Source: a virus. Taken from it: 34,073 nucleotides of DNA. This document shows, in pieces, positions 10,443 to 20,565 of this stretch. The stretch covers positions 1 through 34,073 of IMG/VR virus record IMGVR_UViG_3300025132_000014; one strand, given 5' to 3'. Within the stretch, counting starts at the first letter, position 1, and each line of letters starts with the position of its first letter. The notes beneath the pieces were generated by a model that saw only the letters and a program-made list of their open reading frames with translations, had not been told where the DNA came from and did no database searches. The position numbers and the translations under genes were made by a program.

Positions 10443-10780
10443 TTTACACTCTGTCTTAAACTATCTAAAACATCATCAATAGTTGGTTCTTTTGAATTTG
10501 GATTGTGCAAGCACTTGTACTGACGAGGACACCCAATAAAAGTATCTGTAAACTCCAGTTCATAAGTTTTATTTGCTCCTTGATATATGCAAGCTAACTT
10601 GCCTTTATATGTTTTTTGATGTTTTAATCTACAAGTTACATACACTTTTTTGTTTTTCCTGTATTGTTTTTGTTGCCACGACCACTTTGGTTGACCTTTG
10701 TATTTGTATTCTTTTCCGCCAGAATTAAGTGTGGTTGGATATAACATAAGTAAAAATGCAATAACATAACTACCACCCAT
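10439..10780 (-). CDS. Exported basic protein with cysteines (113 aa)
   Basis: A hydrophobic N-terminus (YVIAFLLMLYP) serves as signal peptide or anchor. The rest is basic and beta-rich, with cysteines in YVTCRLKHQ, LACIYQG, GCPRQYKC and the C-terminal helix IDDVLDSLRQ. Four cysteines in the exported part fit two disulfides. The same kind of protein recurs beside lysis genes in related phages from memory, without known function. The ATG lies inside the stop region of the upstream gene. Confidence 0.65.
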   Translation of the reverse strand: MGGSYVIAFLLMLYPTTLNSGGKEYKYKGQPKWSWQQKQYRKNKKVYVTCRLKHQKTYKGKLACIYQGANKTYELEFTDTFIGCPRQYKCLHNPNSKEPTIDDVLDSLRQSVK

Positions 10781-11255
10781 ATTTATTTTTTAACATTAGT
10801 AAAACAAATATAATAAAACCAATAATTGTTGTGCAAAGTATAATTATACCTACCACACTAATAATTTGTTCCTTTAATTGTTGTCTTTCATATATCATTT
10901 TTTGCCTGTCTTTTCTTATTTTCCCTTCCATAGCTAATAATTCATTGTATGAATTTGGACCAAATGTAAAATTTAAAAATGTTTTAAGTTCTTGTCTTTG
11001 TTGTTGAAGTTTCTTTTTTGCAGCGTATGCTTCTAATGCTTGTTGCTCTATTGAACTTGCATACAAAAGTTTCTTAAATAATGGAGGATTTTTAGCTTGT
11101 TTTTCTGCATTATCAACATCTGATACAGCACCCATCCAACGCCCAATGTCGCCAGTCATACTTTCTAAATCACGACCTAACTGGAACCCAGCTTTAATTG
11201 TATCAAATGCTTTAGTGGCAATTCCTACTGCTGCTGTAATTGTTAATGGGTCCAT
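10770..11255 (-). CDS. Helical phage protein with C-terminal membrane anchor (161 aa)
   Basis: The N-terminus is hydrophobic-helical (MDPLTITAAVGIATKAFDTI), followed by a helical body with a glutamine-rich coiled coil (YAAKKKLQQQRQELKTFL) and a second coiled coil (AMEGKIRKDRQKMIYERQQL). A C-terminal membrane span follows (SVVGIIILCTTIIGFIIFVL). Proteins of this shape occur in myo- and podovirus late regions. The anchor suggests action at the inner membrane around lysis or DNA entry. Function unknown. Confidence 0.7.
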   Translation of the reverse strand: MDPLTITAAVGIATKAFDTIKAGFQLGRDLESMTGDIGRWMGAVSDVDNAEKQAKNPPLFKKLLYASSIEQQALEAYAAKKKLQQQRQELKTFLNFTFGPNSYNELLAMEGKIRKDRQKMIYERQQLKEQIISVVGIIILCTTIIGFIIFVLLMLKNKYGW

Positions 11256-11271
11256 TTAAGTATTCTTTCAT

Positions 11272-11439
11272 TTATCTAACTAATAAACCAACCAACATCA
11301 CTATAGCAGTTCCAGAAGTTGCAATCAGTATTCTTTCTATTCTGGCTACTCTTTGCATTATTTCTGTAAACTTCATGTTAGACACAGCTATGTGCCTTTC
11401 AAGAGTTACATTTATTTCTTGTATTTTTAATCTAGTCAT
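11272..11439 (-). CDS. 55-aa coiled-coil plus single-span protein
   Basis: GAGGAG precedes the ATG at 11439, which overlaps the stop of the preceding gene (TAATG). The first 35 residues are a charged helix (MTRLKIQEINVTLERHIAVS, then FTEIMQRVARIERIL) and the rest a short membrane span (TSGTAIVMLVGLLV). The layout resembles XhlA-type holin accessory proteins. A plus-strand ORF over the same stretch has no ribosome-binding site and is considered a shadow. Confidence 0.7.
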   Translation of the reverse strand: MTRLKIQEINVTLERHIAVSNMKFTEIMQRVARIERILIATSGTAIVMLVGLLVR

Positions 11440-11990
11440 TAGCTCTCCTCTGGGAAGTCATGTATAGCTGCATTGCCAGTAGGTTTTCCGTCTTTATCTA
11501 CTGGTGTATCAAAAAGTTTTTTGAAATCTGCTAGTGTTTTGCAATCTGTAATAGATTTTTCTATTGTATCACAAGCAGTTCTTACTTTATCTCTAAAGGT
11601 AGTTGTTGCTGATGCGATAGCTGTACCTTTTTCTGCTTTGCGAGTTACCTCCCAATCAGATTTAGATAATAAATCGTTTGCCCTTTGTTTTGTTATTTTA
11701 ATCCATTGTGTTTTAAGTCCTTGATTTACAATAACATTTCCATCTGCATCTTTAACTTTATTACCATCTGAATCAGTAGCATCTTCATCAGCTAACTTTC
11801 TTTCAACATCTTTACTCCAATAAAATCTATTATCAAAAGAAGTATCAACATCGTCTGTCCAGGTTACACTCCAGTCTTTTTTGTTCTGGTCAGTCCAAGC
11901 TGTTGCCCAATTATAAGGATGTTTAAATCCATTCTTATCTGTCCATGAACTACCGACATTGATTACATTTCCGTCATGTTTCCATACCAT
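11439..11990 (-). CDS. Tail-fibre-associated protein with tail-assembly-like C-terminus
   Basis: The N-terminal half is rich in tryptophan and aspartate (SSWTDKNGFKHPYNWATAWT). The C-terminal half contains KQRANDLLSKSDWEVTRKAE followed by ATTTFRDKVRTACDTIE, a pattern seen in tail-fibre assembly and tail-chaperone proteins (R-x-x-LL-x-x-SDW, then a helix with FRDKVR). It directly follows the large fibre gene, so a fibre-folding or host-recognition role is likely. Confidence 0.65.
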   Translation of the reverse strand: MVWKHDGNVINVGSSWTDKNGFKHPYNWATAWTDQNKKDWSVTWTDDVDTSFDNRFYWSKDVERKLADEDATDSDGNKVKDADGNVIVNQGLKTQWIKITKQRANDLLSKSDWEVTRKAEKGTAIASATTTFRDKVRTACDTIEKSITDCKTLADFKKLFDTPVDKDGKPTGNAAIHDFPEES

Positions 11991-12002
11991 TATTTTCTCC
12001 TA

Positions 12003-14489
12003 TTAAAAAGCATTGGCATATTTAAAAGGCATTTCTGCCCATGCCATATATATGAATGTATGTGCTGAATTGAAACTTGTTGACGACCTTCTGGCTTTGA
12101 ACCCGTTAGATAAAAAATCTATATCGTCATCAGTACCTTCTCCTGCAGTAGTATTTGCCATTGTGTGTATATCTATTATGTTACCTGGGTGTCTATCGCT
12201 ATCAAACATAATCCATGAACCAGCACTGTCAATATTTTTACAAATTAAAAGTCTCGGTTTAAACCCTAAATGAACGTAAGCCCCATCTGTACTAGCCACA
12301 CCTTCATAGCTTCCAAATTTTGAGAACCCATCAATTTCTGCCCAAATATACCCTATTTGATTTGCACTACTTTCGTTTGTAGTTACATGACTACCTACAG
12401 AAAATACAGTTGACGTTGGTGCAGTATAATTCCATATGGCAGAAGAATCATCTTTTGCCATAGTGTCATTCAAATACATATAATCTGTTTCTGGGTCTGT
12501 TGCAGTAAATTTATGATGAAAAACTGTCCACCCATGATTTGTTGTCCTATTTTTAACCCATATACAAGCAGGTTTCTTCCCTAAACCATGAGCTATTGTC
12601 CCTGCACTTGCCGTACCCGTCCAAGTAACGATTGAAAATCCCGAAGTTGTATTTGCTTGATAAACACTATCTATTGTACCAACCCCAGTAGCACTTGCAT
12701 CATTCGTAGTCGTATTCCCACCATTTGCACGCCATCCCCATGTAACATAATTTTCACCACTATGATTTAGTCCATCCCACGATACATCAATTTGAAAACC
12801 ATTAGTTTGAAAACCAAGATAATCTGTGCCAGTAGCTTCAACATTATTCGCAGATGAATATAAATATTTATCATCTCCTCTAGATGTGTCCCAAAAAGTT
12901 TTCCCATAACCACCACCCGTTGTACCTCGCATAGCTACCCAAACCATATCTGGACTCATATTAAAAGTAATATTGTTAGTACTATCATTCCCCGTGTATA
13001 AAACAATGTCAAAAAAATCATCGGCTTGGTCATCAGCATTAGGGCTTATGGTTAGTTCAGATAAATTAGATGAACATAATGCTAGAAAGCCACTTTCTAT
13101 ATAATTAAAGTCTCCAATACTATTGGAATCAGATGCACCTTGAGAGGTAATAGCACCTGCAAAACTTCCGTCTTGACCGAAGTTTGCAATAATAGTTGTT
13201 CCATTATAATCATGGCAACCTATATACCAAGTATAACCAGTAGCAGTAAATGTATATGTAGGGTTTGAACCAGCAGATGGGTCGCCATTGTTATTACCAC
13301 TTGAGTCATACCAAATTGTAGTAGAACCACTTACATCTCTACGACCAAACCATAATTTACCATTATCTATATCAAAACAAAGTAAACCTATATCTCCAGT
13401 ATCAAAATTTGTTACGTCAAAAGTATTTGAGCCATTGTTCTTTGCTCTAGCTCTAAAATCCATTCCATAATCATTTGCTTGAGAACCAATATAATTACTA
13501 CTTGATGCAAGTCCTAATGAATCTTCACGAACTACACCAAAAATTCCTCTGTCATCTCCAGATACAAAATAAAATTCTGCATACCATTTACCAGTAGTTA
13601 ACCCTATTGTTGCATAACTTCTGTCATAATCTGTTCCAGCACCAGTAAGTTTTAAATTGCCTTCTGAAAGTGTTGGCGAACCCATTATATGTAAAGGATT
13701 TAATATTGCCATATTATTCTCTGGACTGTCTGGCATATTTGAATCATGTGCAGATAAATTAGTAGATGTAAAATGTTTTGCATTTCCACTTGTATCTGCA
13801 CCTATTGTTGATGTTGATGCAGTACCAGTTCCAGTTTGTTTAAATTGTAGTCTATAACCATTTGTGCCAAATGTTAATCCACTTGTATCTGTAGGAATCC
13901 AAACACCATTTTTTGTTTCTCCAAAACTAGATGGTGTTAGTTGTGAACCATCAATTTGAATACACTCTGCTAAATAACCATCAAAATATAAACTTGAGGT
14001 TTCTCTTCTTCCCCAATAAATTTTATCATTGTTTATAAATATTTCTGCATCTTCACTAGGATTGGCAGATGTACCAAAAGCTGTTTCTTGAACACCATTA
14101 ACATACACTTTAATTCTATTATCTGCTGTCCCTTGTGTAGAATCAAATGCAACCACTATATGATACCAAGCTCCAGTATCTCGAAATACTCTGGTTGTTG
14201 TTCTCATTACTGTGTCGCCAATTTGAACTGTAAGAGTATTTCCAGATAAAAATCCTATTTGATTTCTATCTGTACCACTACCACCATAGTTTGACCATAC
14301 TCTCATATCATCACTTAAATCACCTCGTTTACACCAAAAACTAATTGTTCCTGTAGTATTAGAACCACTAGATAAACCTGACAAAGCCAAATCAGGACTA
14401 TCCCCTTGTTCAAATCTTAATGATTGAGTAACTGCACCATTAAAAAAGCTACTACTTGATTTTGCAAATAATATTTCTGAACTAAACAT
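12003..14489 (-). CDS. Large tail fibre with LamG and SPRY-like domains and DUF7483-type C-terminus
   Basis: The 828-residue product has three visible parts. Residues of about 20-215 form a LamG/concanavalin-like sandwich (GTISFWCKRGDL, then WYHIVVAFDSTQG). Residues of about 260-440 resemble a SPRY-type sandwich (KWYAEFYFVSGDDRGIFGV, then GLLCFDIDNGKLWFG). The C-terminal 350 residues carry repeated blocks such as GLGKKPACIWVKNR and GFSKFGSYEG, ending PFKYANAF, typical of DUF7483 marine phage fibres. It probably binds surface glycans. It follows the T7-type fibre gene by only 4 bp, so two adhesins are made in series. Confidence 0.85.
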   Translation of the reverse strand: MFSSEILFAKSSSSFFNGAVTQSLRFEQGDSPDLALSGLSSGSNTTGTISFWCKRGDLSDDMRVWSNYGGSGTDRNQIGFLSGNTLTVQIGDTVMRTTTRVFRDTGAWYHIVVAFDSTQGTADNRIKVYVNGVQETAFGTSANPSEDAEIFINNDKIYWGRRETSSLYFDGYLAECIQIDGSQLTPSSFGETKNGVWIPTDTSGLTFGTNGYRLQFKQTGTGTASTSTIGADTSGNAKHFTSTNLSAHDSNMPDSPENNMAILNPLHIMGSPTLSEGNLKLTGAGTDYDRSYATIGLTTGKWYAEFYFVSGDDRGIFGVVREDSLGLASSSNYIGSQANDYGMDFRARAKNNGSNTFDVTNFDTGDIGLLCFDIDNGKLWFGRRDVSGSTTIWYDSSGNNNGDPSAGSNPTYTFTATGYTWYIGCHDYNGTTIIANFGQDGSFAGAITSQGASDSNSIGDFNYIESGFLALCSSNLSELTISPNADDQADDFFDIVLYTGNDSTNNITFNMSPDMVWVAMRGTTGGGYGKTFWDTSRGDDKYLYSSANNVEATGTDYLGFQTNGFQIDVSWDGLNHSGENYVTWGWRANGGNTTTNDASATGVGTIDSVYQANTTSGFSIVTWTGTASAGTIAHGLGKKPACIWVKNRTTNHGWTVFHHKFTATDPETDYMYLNDTMAKDDSSAIWNYTAPTSTVFSVGSHVTTNESSANQIGYIWAEIDGFSKFGSYEGVASTDGAYVHLGFKPRLLICKNIDSAGSWIMFDSDRHPGNIIDIHTMANTTAGEGTDDDIDFLSNGFKARRSSTSFNSAHTFIYMAWAEMPFKYANAF

Positions 14490-14493
14490 TTAG

Positions 14494-16266
14494 TTATCCA
14501 AAGTTAAGTTGTGCAGGCATAAGTAAAATTGAATTGTCTGCTTTGATAACATAACCTACAACATCATAGTCATTGTTGGCTGAAGATAATGTAAGACCTG
14601 CTGATTCAGCAGTTTCATAGTCACCATGTAAACTAACTGTTCCTGCACTACTACTGCTTGGTTGAATAAATATTATAAAACCAGTTTGACCTACTTGTGA
14701 TGCTTCAGTAGTAGCTGCTGCTAAAGTATTTGAACCACTAGCTAATGTAATAATAAAGTTTTGATATGTGTCATAGTCAAGCACACCACTTGTTGCTGAT
14801 AAAGCAGCAGTATATGTGCTAGGTAATTGTGCCTTTGTAAAGGTATTTTGTGCATTAGTTGTAACAATATTTGCACCTGCTAAAGTTGTAGCACCAGTTC
14901 CACCTTTTGATATTGCTACTTGACCTGATAATTGTGCAACACCAATTGTTTTATTTGTTAAAGTTTGAGTTGCAGATGCACCTACAAGTTCTTGATTACT
15001 TCCTGCAGGTAAAGTTAATTCATTTGTAACACCTGCACTATGAGGTTGTGCTTTAACTATTTGACCATGAGTATTGCTTTCACAATTAAATTGTATAGAA
15101 CCAGAATTGTCATTACCTTTTACAGTAACATGACCAGTACCATTAGGTGCTAATTCTAAATCTGCATTAGATGTAGTTACTATATCCTGACCATTCATAT
15201 CAAGATTGCCACCTAATTGTGGCGTAGTGTCATCAACAACATTTGTTAAACTACCAGCACCATCTGCACCAGAATATGAAAAATCTACTCTTATTCCATC
15301 TGTGTTACTAAAAGTTCCATTAGATGCTAAATGCGAAACAGGAACCTTTGTATAACCAGAAGCATCTGTAATTGCACCAGTAACCTTATACAAAGCAAAT
15401 GTTGAAGCGGTGCCTTCTTTTTCTATATGTATTGTTCCTCTTGCTGTTGCATTGCTTATATCATCAAAAGTTTGCACAAATGTTGAAATATCAGCACCAT
15501 TGTCGTCTGCATCATCAAAAAACATAACTGAAACAGAACCTAATGTGCCATGATTTAATGCTAGTTTTCCTGCACCTGGGTCTGCGTCTGATGTGCTGTT
15601 ATTAAATGTCATCTGTAACCCAGCAGAATTACCTGTTGCACCAGTATTTCCTGTTACTAAACCAAATGCTAAAGCAAGAGCACCAGATGATGCTGTGTAT
15701 GTTGCAGAAGCCGTTGGAGTGCCACCAGCAGATACGGCTGAAACGGATGCTGTTACAGTATCTACTTTACCTTCTGTAACAGTTAAATCTCCATCACCAT
15801 CAAAGCTTAATAATTTGTTTGCTCTTGCGGTGGCTGAAGTTGTGAATTCTGATGAAGATATTGTGTTTGTTTTAGATACTTTAATAGACCTTGCTAATTC
15901 TTCTTCAATTTCCTGTGATATAAAAGTTAATTTATCTAAAGCATCTTCGTGTGTAGCTGCTGGGAATGGGTCATTAGCAACATAATCAGTAAGTTGAGTT
16001 CTTGCGGTTGACCTTAATAATACAACTGTTTCGCCACTTGCAGGTGTGTTTCCAGTTGTAAATGTAACATTACCTCCGCTTGCATTTCCTACATTAGATA
16101 CTGTGTAATGTGTTGTTTTTGTTTTAGTAACCTCTGCTCCAGTAGAGTCTGTTCTTATAATTACAGTTATATCATCATCATCAAATATTTTAAATCCATA
16201 AGCAAAAACAGTTGTGCTTGCATTTCCTGAATAACTGTTCCTTGTGGTTGTGCTACTTACTGTCAT
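14494..16266 (-). CDS. Tail fibre with T7 gp17-like N-terminal attachment domain
   Basis: The first 150 residues match the T7 tail-fibre attachment domain in outline: SGNASTTVFAYGFKIFDDDD, then VVLLRSTARTQLTDYVAND and FPAATHEDALDKL. The rest is low-complexity, threonine/glycine-rich, with the usual fibre repeats LTNKTIGVAQLSG and SKGGTGATTLAGAN, likely a triple-stranded shaft. GAGGT precedes the start. The N-terminus docks to the portal/tail tube complex. The shaft or the next gene's product would carry receptor binding. Confidence 0.9.
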   Translation of the reverse strand: MTVSSTTTRNSYSGNASTTVFAYGFKIFDDDDITVIIRTDSTGAEVTKTKTTHYTVSNVGNASGGNVTFTTGNTPASGETVVLLRSTARTQLTDYVANDPFPAATHEDALDKLTFISQEIEEELARSIKVSKTNTISSSEFTTSATARANKLLSFDGDGDLTVTEGKVDTVTASVSAVSAGGTPTASATYTASSGALALAFGLVTGNTGATGNSAGLQMTFNNSTSDADPGAGKLALNHGTLGSVSVMFFDDADDNGADISTFVQTFDDISNATARGTIHIEKEGTASTFALYKVTGAITDASGYTKVPVSHLASNGTFSNTDGIRVDFSYSGADGAGSLTNVVDDTTPQLGGNLDMNGQDIVTTSNADLELAPNGTGHVTVKGNDNSGSIQFNCESNTHGQIVKAQPHSAGVTNELTLPAGSNQELVGASATQTLTNKTIGVAQLSGQVAISKGGTGATTLAGANIVTTNAQNTFTKAQLPSTYTAALSATSGVLDYDTYQNFIITLASGSNTLAAATTEASQVGQTGFIIFIQPSSSSAGTVSLHGDYETAESAGLTLSSANNDYDVVGYVIKADNSILLMPAQLNFG

Positions 16267-16315
16267 GGCTACCTCATTTTTTGTTTATACATTCTTTTGT
16301 TCTTTTAGACAACAT

Positions 16316-18850
16316 TTATCTAACAATCCTACTGGTTTGACTTGGTGGAATATAATACTCTTGTTCAAAATCTTTTTGCAATTTATACTGCATATCTCTT
16401 AAAAAACCAGGTTTAGCTAATTCTTGTAAATCATTTATAAACAAATAATCTAAAGCTAACTTTGTATAAAATAAATTTAAATATGGTGTGTTTTGTATTG
16501 CAAACCTTAAAGCTCTTTGTGTAGGTACATCACCTCTAACGGCTTGAGACATCATAACAGCTATGTCGTTTATTGCTGCAGCGTTAGGTCCTCCTAATGT
16601 TTCCATAAAACTACGCCCATATCTGTTGTATTCATTAAATAAAAAATCTCCATAAATGCCTGCACCACCACCTTGTAAAAATGCTTGTTGTAACAATTTT
16701 GTATTAAAATCTCCATCACCAAGAAAAACATCTCTTGGTTCTTTACCTTTTAATATGTCTTTTAATGTAATAGACAAATAACCCATAACTGTAGACCCAA
16801 CCATCATTTTTGTAACGCCATACATACCTGCTGATGCTTTTTGTCTAGCTAAACCTTTTGTTACATAAGTAATTGGGAAACCTTTTAATTGCATAATAGC
16901 TCTTAATGCTTCACCTAAAACTGTTCCTCTCTTTGTGCCTACATTCATAAATGCTCTTTCTCTAGCACCAGGCGTAGGTATTGCTGCATCTGCTGAATCT
17001 GCATAATACATAGCAACTTTTGTTCTTAAATCATCTTTAAATTTTTGTCTCATTTTATCAGTTATGTCTAATTTGCCTTCTGCATCCCTAATAATAGGGT
17101 CTATTAAATCATTTGTTAAATTATCTACCATTCCAGGTATTACATAGTTTCTATTATCTGCTGCTTTGCCAGTTATATTTTTAAATAAACTCCATTCTCT
17201 TTCTGTTACATCATACAATTTTAACAATCTTTGCGTTTCTTCTGGTATTTTATCAAAACTTTTACTAGAATAATTAGCTAAATCAGCAGCTAACATTCTT
17301 GCTAAACCAGTTTTTTGTGCATTGTTCCACCATTGCATACCATTTAATCTAAAATAAAGATTATGTGCTTTAGCCATTTTTCCTGGTCCACTATCGTTAG
17401 CACCAAACCTTGCATGCACATCATTTAAAAAATTTTCTACACCAACTAACAATAAATAACCCAATTCTTTTCTTTCGGCTCCTTGAAATCCCTCTAATAC
17501 ATCCATAAAAGCTCTGCCATAAGAAGCAAACACACCTCTTTCTGTATTTGCGTTTATGTAAGCTGCTTTAGTAGATATATCTGAAAATGAACTAATTGTT
17601 GCAAAACCTAACTTTGCCATGTTTTGTATCATTCTAACACCAGCAGCAATCCCTGCAAAACTAACATCAAAACCTAAAAAGTTTTTAGCTATCCCTTTTT
17701 GTCTTGTTGTGCCATCCAACTCTGCAAAATAATTTTTTAAAAGACCTTCGTTGAATTTTTGCAATATAACTGGGTCTTTAGTATTTCTTACATCATCTAA
17801 TACTTTTTCAAACATATTTTTTGGGTTTGTGCCAAAAGTTTCTAACAATGCTATACTTTGTGCATCATGTGTAAAACCACTTAACACACCTTCAGCTAAT
17901 GTCATTCTACTGTATTTTTTTGCGTATTTAAAAGATGAAGCACCATCTCTAAAGTGAAGCACTCTTGCACCACTTAAAGATTTTGCTAGATTTTTTTGGC
18001 CTTTAAAACCTGTTTTAAAATAATTTAATCCTTCTATAGTATCTAAATTAGTTGTTTTTGTATGATTACCTGATACTAAATTGTCATAAATATTTCCAAG
18101 ATAGGTGCTTACATCTTCATTAACTGGCTTGTTTATTGTGCTTTTTTCAATATCAAGTAAACCTTCTGTAAAAGTAATCCATTCTGCTTTTGATTGTTTT
18201 ATGTTTTTTATGTTTCCAATCATAAGCAAACTATCGTGCATCTGTCTAATTACATAATTTTCAATTTCACCTATGTTTGCACCAGCTCTGTTTTTCCTGT
18301 CTAATATGCTTTTTTGTTGTTTTCTAATTATCATTGCTATGCTTTTTGCGTTGGCATCACCAGAAGAACCCAAGCCATCAAACAACTCTGTATATATTTT
18401 TTCATCAATCGCACCGCTAGTAAATATTTTTACTAAATTTTGCTTTTGCAAAGAAACAGCTAAATTACCAGCATAATCTACCATAATTGCATGACCCATA
18501 GCATCAACACTACTTAATCTATTTTTAGCATCTCCAACTAACATACCAGCCAATACCGCTTGTGGATTTTTAGGGTTTTCTCTTAATTTTGTTGCTATTT
18601 TTGAGTAAATTCTACCATTTATTAAAGCGTTTCTTTTTTCAATTTTTGCAGCAATTTTAGAATTAATTGCCAATTCTTTTGCTCGTAAAGCAAGTTTGGC
18701 AATAGTATCTTCGCCAACAGAACCTTTGTGTTTTTTTAACCAATCATTTAAAGTCTCTACAATAGTTTCTGCTTCTTCTAAAGATATGTCTGCTCCTTTT
18801 TTCTTTTTTACAGCAGCTATAACTTCTGCTGAACATACTTTTATACTCAT
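16316..18850 (-). CDS. Large internal virion (ejection) protein, polyvalent-protein type
   Basis: The 844-residue product is mainly helical. The N-terminus (EEAETIVETLNDWLKKH) is followed by a long basic region, and the C-terminal third contains PTPGARERAFMNVGTKRGTV, then LRAIMQLKGFPITYVTKGLA. That block is typical of the C-termini of giant ejection proteins in marine T7-like phages. Hydrophobic stretches around MMVGSTVMGYLSITL may insert into the host membrane. It occupies the T7 gp16 position but shows no lytic transglycosylase domain. It overlaps the next ejection gene by 4 bp. Confidence 0.75.
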   Translation of the reverse strand: MSIKVCSAEVIAAVKKKKGADISLEEAETIVETLNDWLKKHKGSVGEDTIAKLALRAKELAINSKIAAKIEKRNALINGRIYSKIATKLRENPKNPQAVLAGMLVGDAKNRLSSVDAMGHAIMVDYAGNLAVSLQKQNLVKIFTSGAIDEKIYTELFDGLGSSGDANAKSIAMIIRKQQKSILDRKNRAGANIGEIENYVIRQMHDSLLMIGNIKNIKQSKAEWITFTEGLLDIEKSTINKPVNEDVSTYLGNIYDNLVSGNHTKTTNLDTIEGLNYFKTGFKGQKNLAKSLSGARVLHFRDGASSFKYAKKYSRMTLAEGVLSGFTHDAQSIALLETFGTNPKNMFEKVLDDVRNTKDPVILQKFNEGLLKNYFAELDGTTRQKGIAKNFLGFDVSFAGIAAGVRMIQNMAKLGFATISSFSDISTKAAYINANTERGVFASYGRAFMDVLEGFQGAERKELGYLLLVGVENFLNDVHARFGANDSGPGKMAKAHNLYFRLNGMQWWNNAQKTGLARMLAADLANYSSKSFDKIPEETQRLLKLYDVTEREWSLFKNITGKAADNRNYVIPGMVDNLTNDLIDPIIRDAEGKLDITDKMRQKFKDDLRTKVAMYYADSADAAIPTPGARERAFMNVGTKRGTVLGEALRAIMQLKGFPITYVTKGLARQKASAGMYGVTKMMVGSTVMGYLSITLKDILKGKEPRDVFLGDGDFNTKLLQQAFLQGGGAGIYGDFLFNEYNRYGRSFMETLGGPNAAAINDIAVMMSQAVRGDVPTQRALRFAIQNTPYLNLFYTKLALDYLFINDLQELAKPGFLRDMQYKLQKDFEQEYYIPPSQTSRIVR

Positions 18851-20565
18851 TTTGCGTTCCTAAATAAACATGTTTTGGCAACTTCTGTTGCTGTATCATA
18901 AGTTTGTTCTGCCCTTACAACCAATTCGTCTGCTTCTTTTATAAGACTATTCATTTCTGTTGATTGAAACTCTGCTGGTGTTTGCTCATTTTCTAATGTT
19001 AATGATTCTATTTCTTTGTCTAATTCTAATTCTCTAACATTAATGTCAAAAGTATCGTCTATACCTGCATTTTCTCTAACTTGTGCTTCGTATTCTTCTA
19101 AATTGCCTATATTATATCTTTCTTCTTGGATTTTCATGTTTGCTTCGTCTATGCTGTCATCTACAGTTCTTGATGTAACATCAAAACTTTCCATATTTTC
19201 TGACTGGAATCTAACATTTTCATCTGAAGCAGCGTTTTGTAAAATAGATTCTATTTCTGCAACTTCTTCGTCTGTTCTTTTTGTATAATCAATTCCTAAT
19301 TGGTCTAATTCTTCTTGTTTTTGTTGTGCAAATGTATATTGGTCTGCTAATTCCATTTCGTTTCTACTAAAAACAAGCTCCCCTTTTTGTTCCGCATCAA
19401 GCAAATCTAACAAATCTCTGGGCGTAACTCCGTCAATGCCGTAATCTGTATCAAATTTATTATGAAAAAAACCAGCTTCTTGAACAAGTGTAGCCATGTA
19501 ATCAATATCCATGCCGTCTTTTTTTAACAATGTAAATGTTGATTTGTCCATTATAGTTTTAATATCCGCTACTAATGGGTCTTTAGAATTTATGCCACCA
19601 TTTTTTTTAATAAAATCTTTAAGTGTTTGAGGTTTTTTAACATTTAACATTGGAGGTAATTTAGTTTTACCAGTTCTAGTTACTTGGTCTATAGTCTTTG
19701 GCTTTACTTTTTGAGCTTCAACTTTTGCCGCTTTATCAAGAAACTTTACATTGTCTCTTTGTGTTTTTAGATTTTTATTAGAATTTTTTTGTATATCAGA
19801 ATTTATCATACCAGCTACCTCAACTGGCTGGTCATTTAAACTTTGTGTTATAGCTGTTTTTAATGCTCTATCCTTTGCAGCAGGACTTCTTCGTTCTATA
19901 ATATCAGCTATTTTTCCAAAGCCAACATGCAACCCACCACCTAATAAACCCCCAAATGTAACATTTAAAAAACTATCCATTAAGTTATAATCTGCATCTT
20001 GTTCTAAATACGCTTGACCGACTACTATCGGCTCTACAACAGTTGCACCTACAGAACCTTCAACAACACCTCTAATTGCTCTTGCTCTTGTTTTGCCAAA
20101 TCTAGTTACTAAATGTGCGTATCTTGCGGCTGGGAATACTGGTATAAAAGCACTTGCTACATTTAGTGGGTCTAAAACAGAACCAGCCAACATAGTTCCA
20201 AATTGTGCCGCACTTAACCCAAAACCGCCTTTACTTCTGGACAAAGTTTGTTTTATAGCAGCTCTTTTATCATAGTTTTCTGCTAATAATTGTGCATAAC
20301 CTTCTTTAATTCCGTTTTCAGGAGCCGTCAGTCCATCTCTATAATACACGCTATCTTTATACTCATCAGGTGTCATTATATTCCCTTGAGTGCCACGCCT
20401 AAATTGCATATCTAAAAATCTATCTAATGCGTTTGTAGGGTTGTAATATAATGTTTCTTGTAATGTAGCACCTAATACATCTAAAGTTCCTACTTTTGTA
20501 GTATTAAAATACTCTGCGTGCCTTCTAGGGTTGTATTGAACTTCAGGAATATAAACATTAGTCAT
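18847..20565 (-). CDS. Internal virion protein (second ejection protein)
   Basis: The 572-residue product has a hydrophobic central part (FGTMLAGSVLDPLNVASAFI, then LNVTFGGLLGGGLHVGF) framed by helical segments. The acidic C-terminus is rich in glutamate and asparagine. The phrase GSVLDPLNVASAFIPVFPAA is characteristic of ejection proteins that line the channel through the cell envelope. It starts with overlapping ATG after the coiled-coil ejection gene. No catalytic motif is visible. Confidence 0.75.
   Translation of the reverse strand: MTNVYIPEVQYNPRRHAEYFNTTKVGTLDVLGATLQETLYYNPTNALDRFLDMQFRRGTQGNIMTPDEYKDSVYYRDGLTAPENGIKEGYAQLLAENYDKRAAIKQTLSRSKGGFGLSAAQFGTMLAGSVLDPLNVASAFIPVFPAARYAHLVTRFGKTRARAIRGVVEGSVGATVVEPIVVGQAYLEQDADYNLMDSFLNVTFGGLLGGGLHVGFGKIADIIERRSPAAKDRALKTAITQSLNDQPVEVAGMINSDIQKNSNKNLKTQRDNVKFLDKAAKVEAQKVKPKTIDQVTRTGKTKLPPMLNVKKPQTLKDFIKKNGGINSKDPLVADIKTIMDKSTFTLLKKDGMDIDYMATLVQEAGFFHNKFDTDYGIDGVTPRDLLDLLDAEQKGELVFSRNEMELADQYTFAQQKQEELDQLGIDYTKRTDEEVAEIESILQNAASDENVRFQSENMESFDVTSRTVDDSIDEANMKIQEERYNIGNLEEYEAQVRENAGIDDTFDINVRELELDKEIESLTLENEQTPAEFQSTEMNSLIKEADELVVRAEQTYDTATEVAKTCLFRNAK

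Noticed and set aside
15593-15985. A 130-codon plus-strand ORF opposite the T7-type fibre
   Set aside because: Its valine/alanine/proline-rich composition arises from the complement of threonine/alanine/glycine codons in the fibre gene. No start signal.
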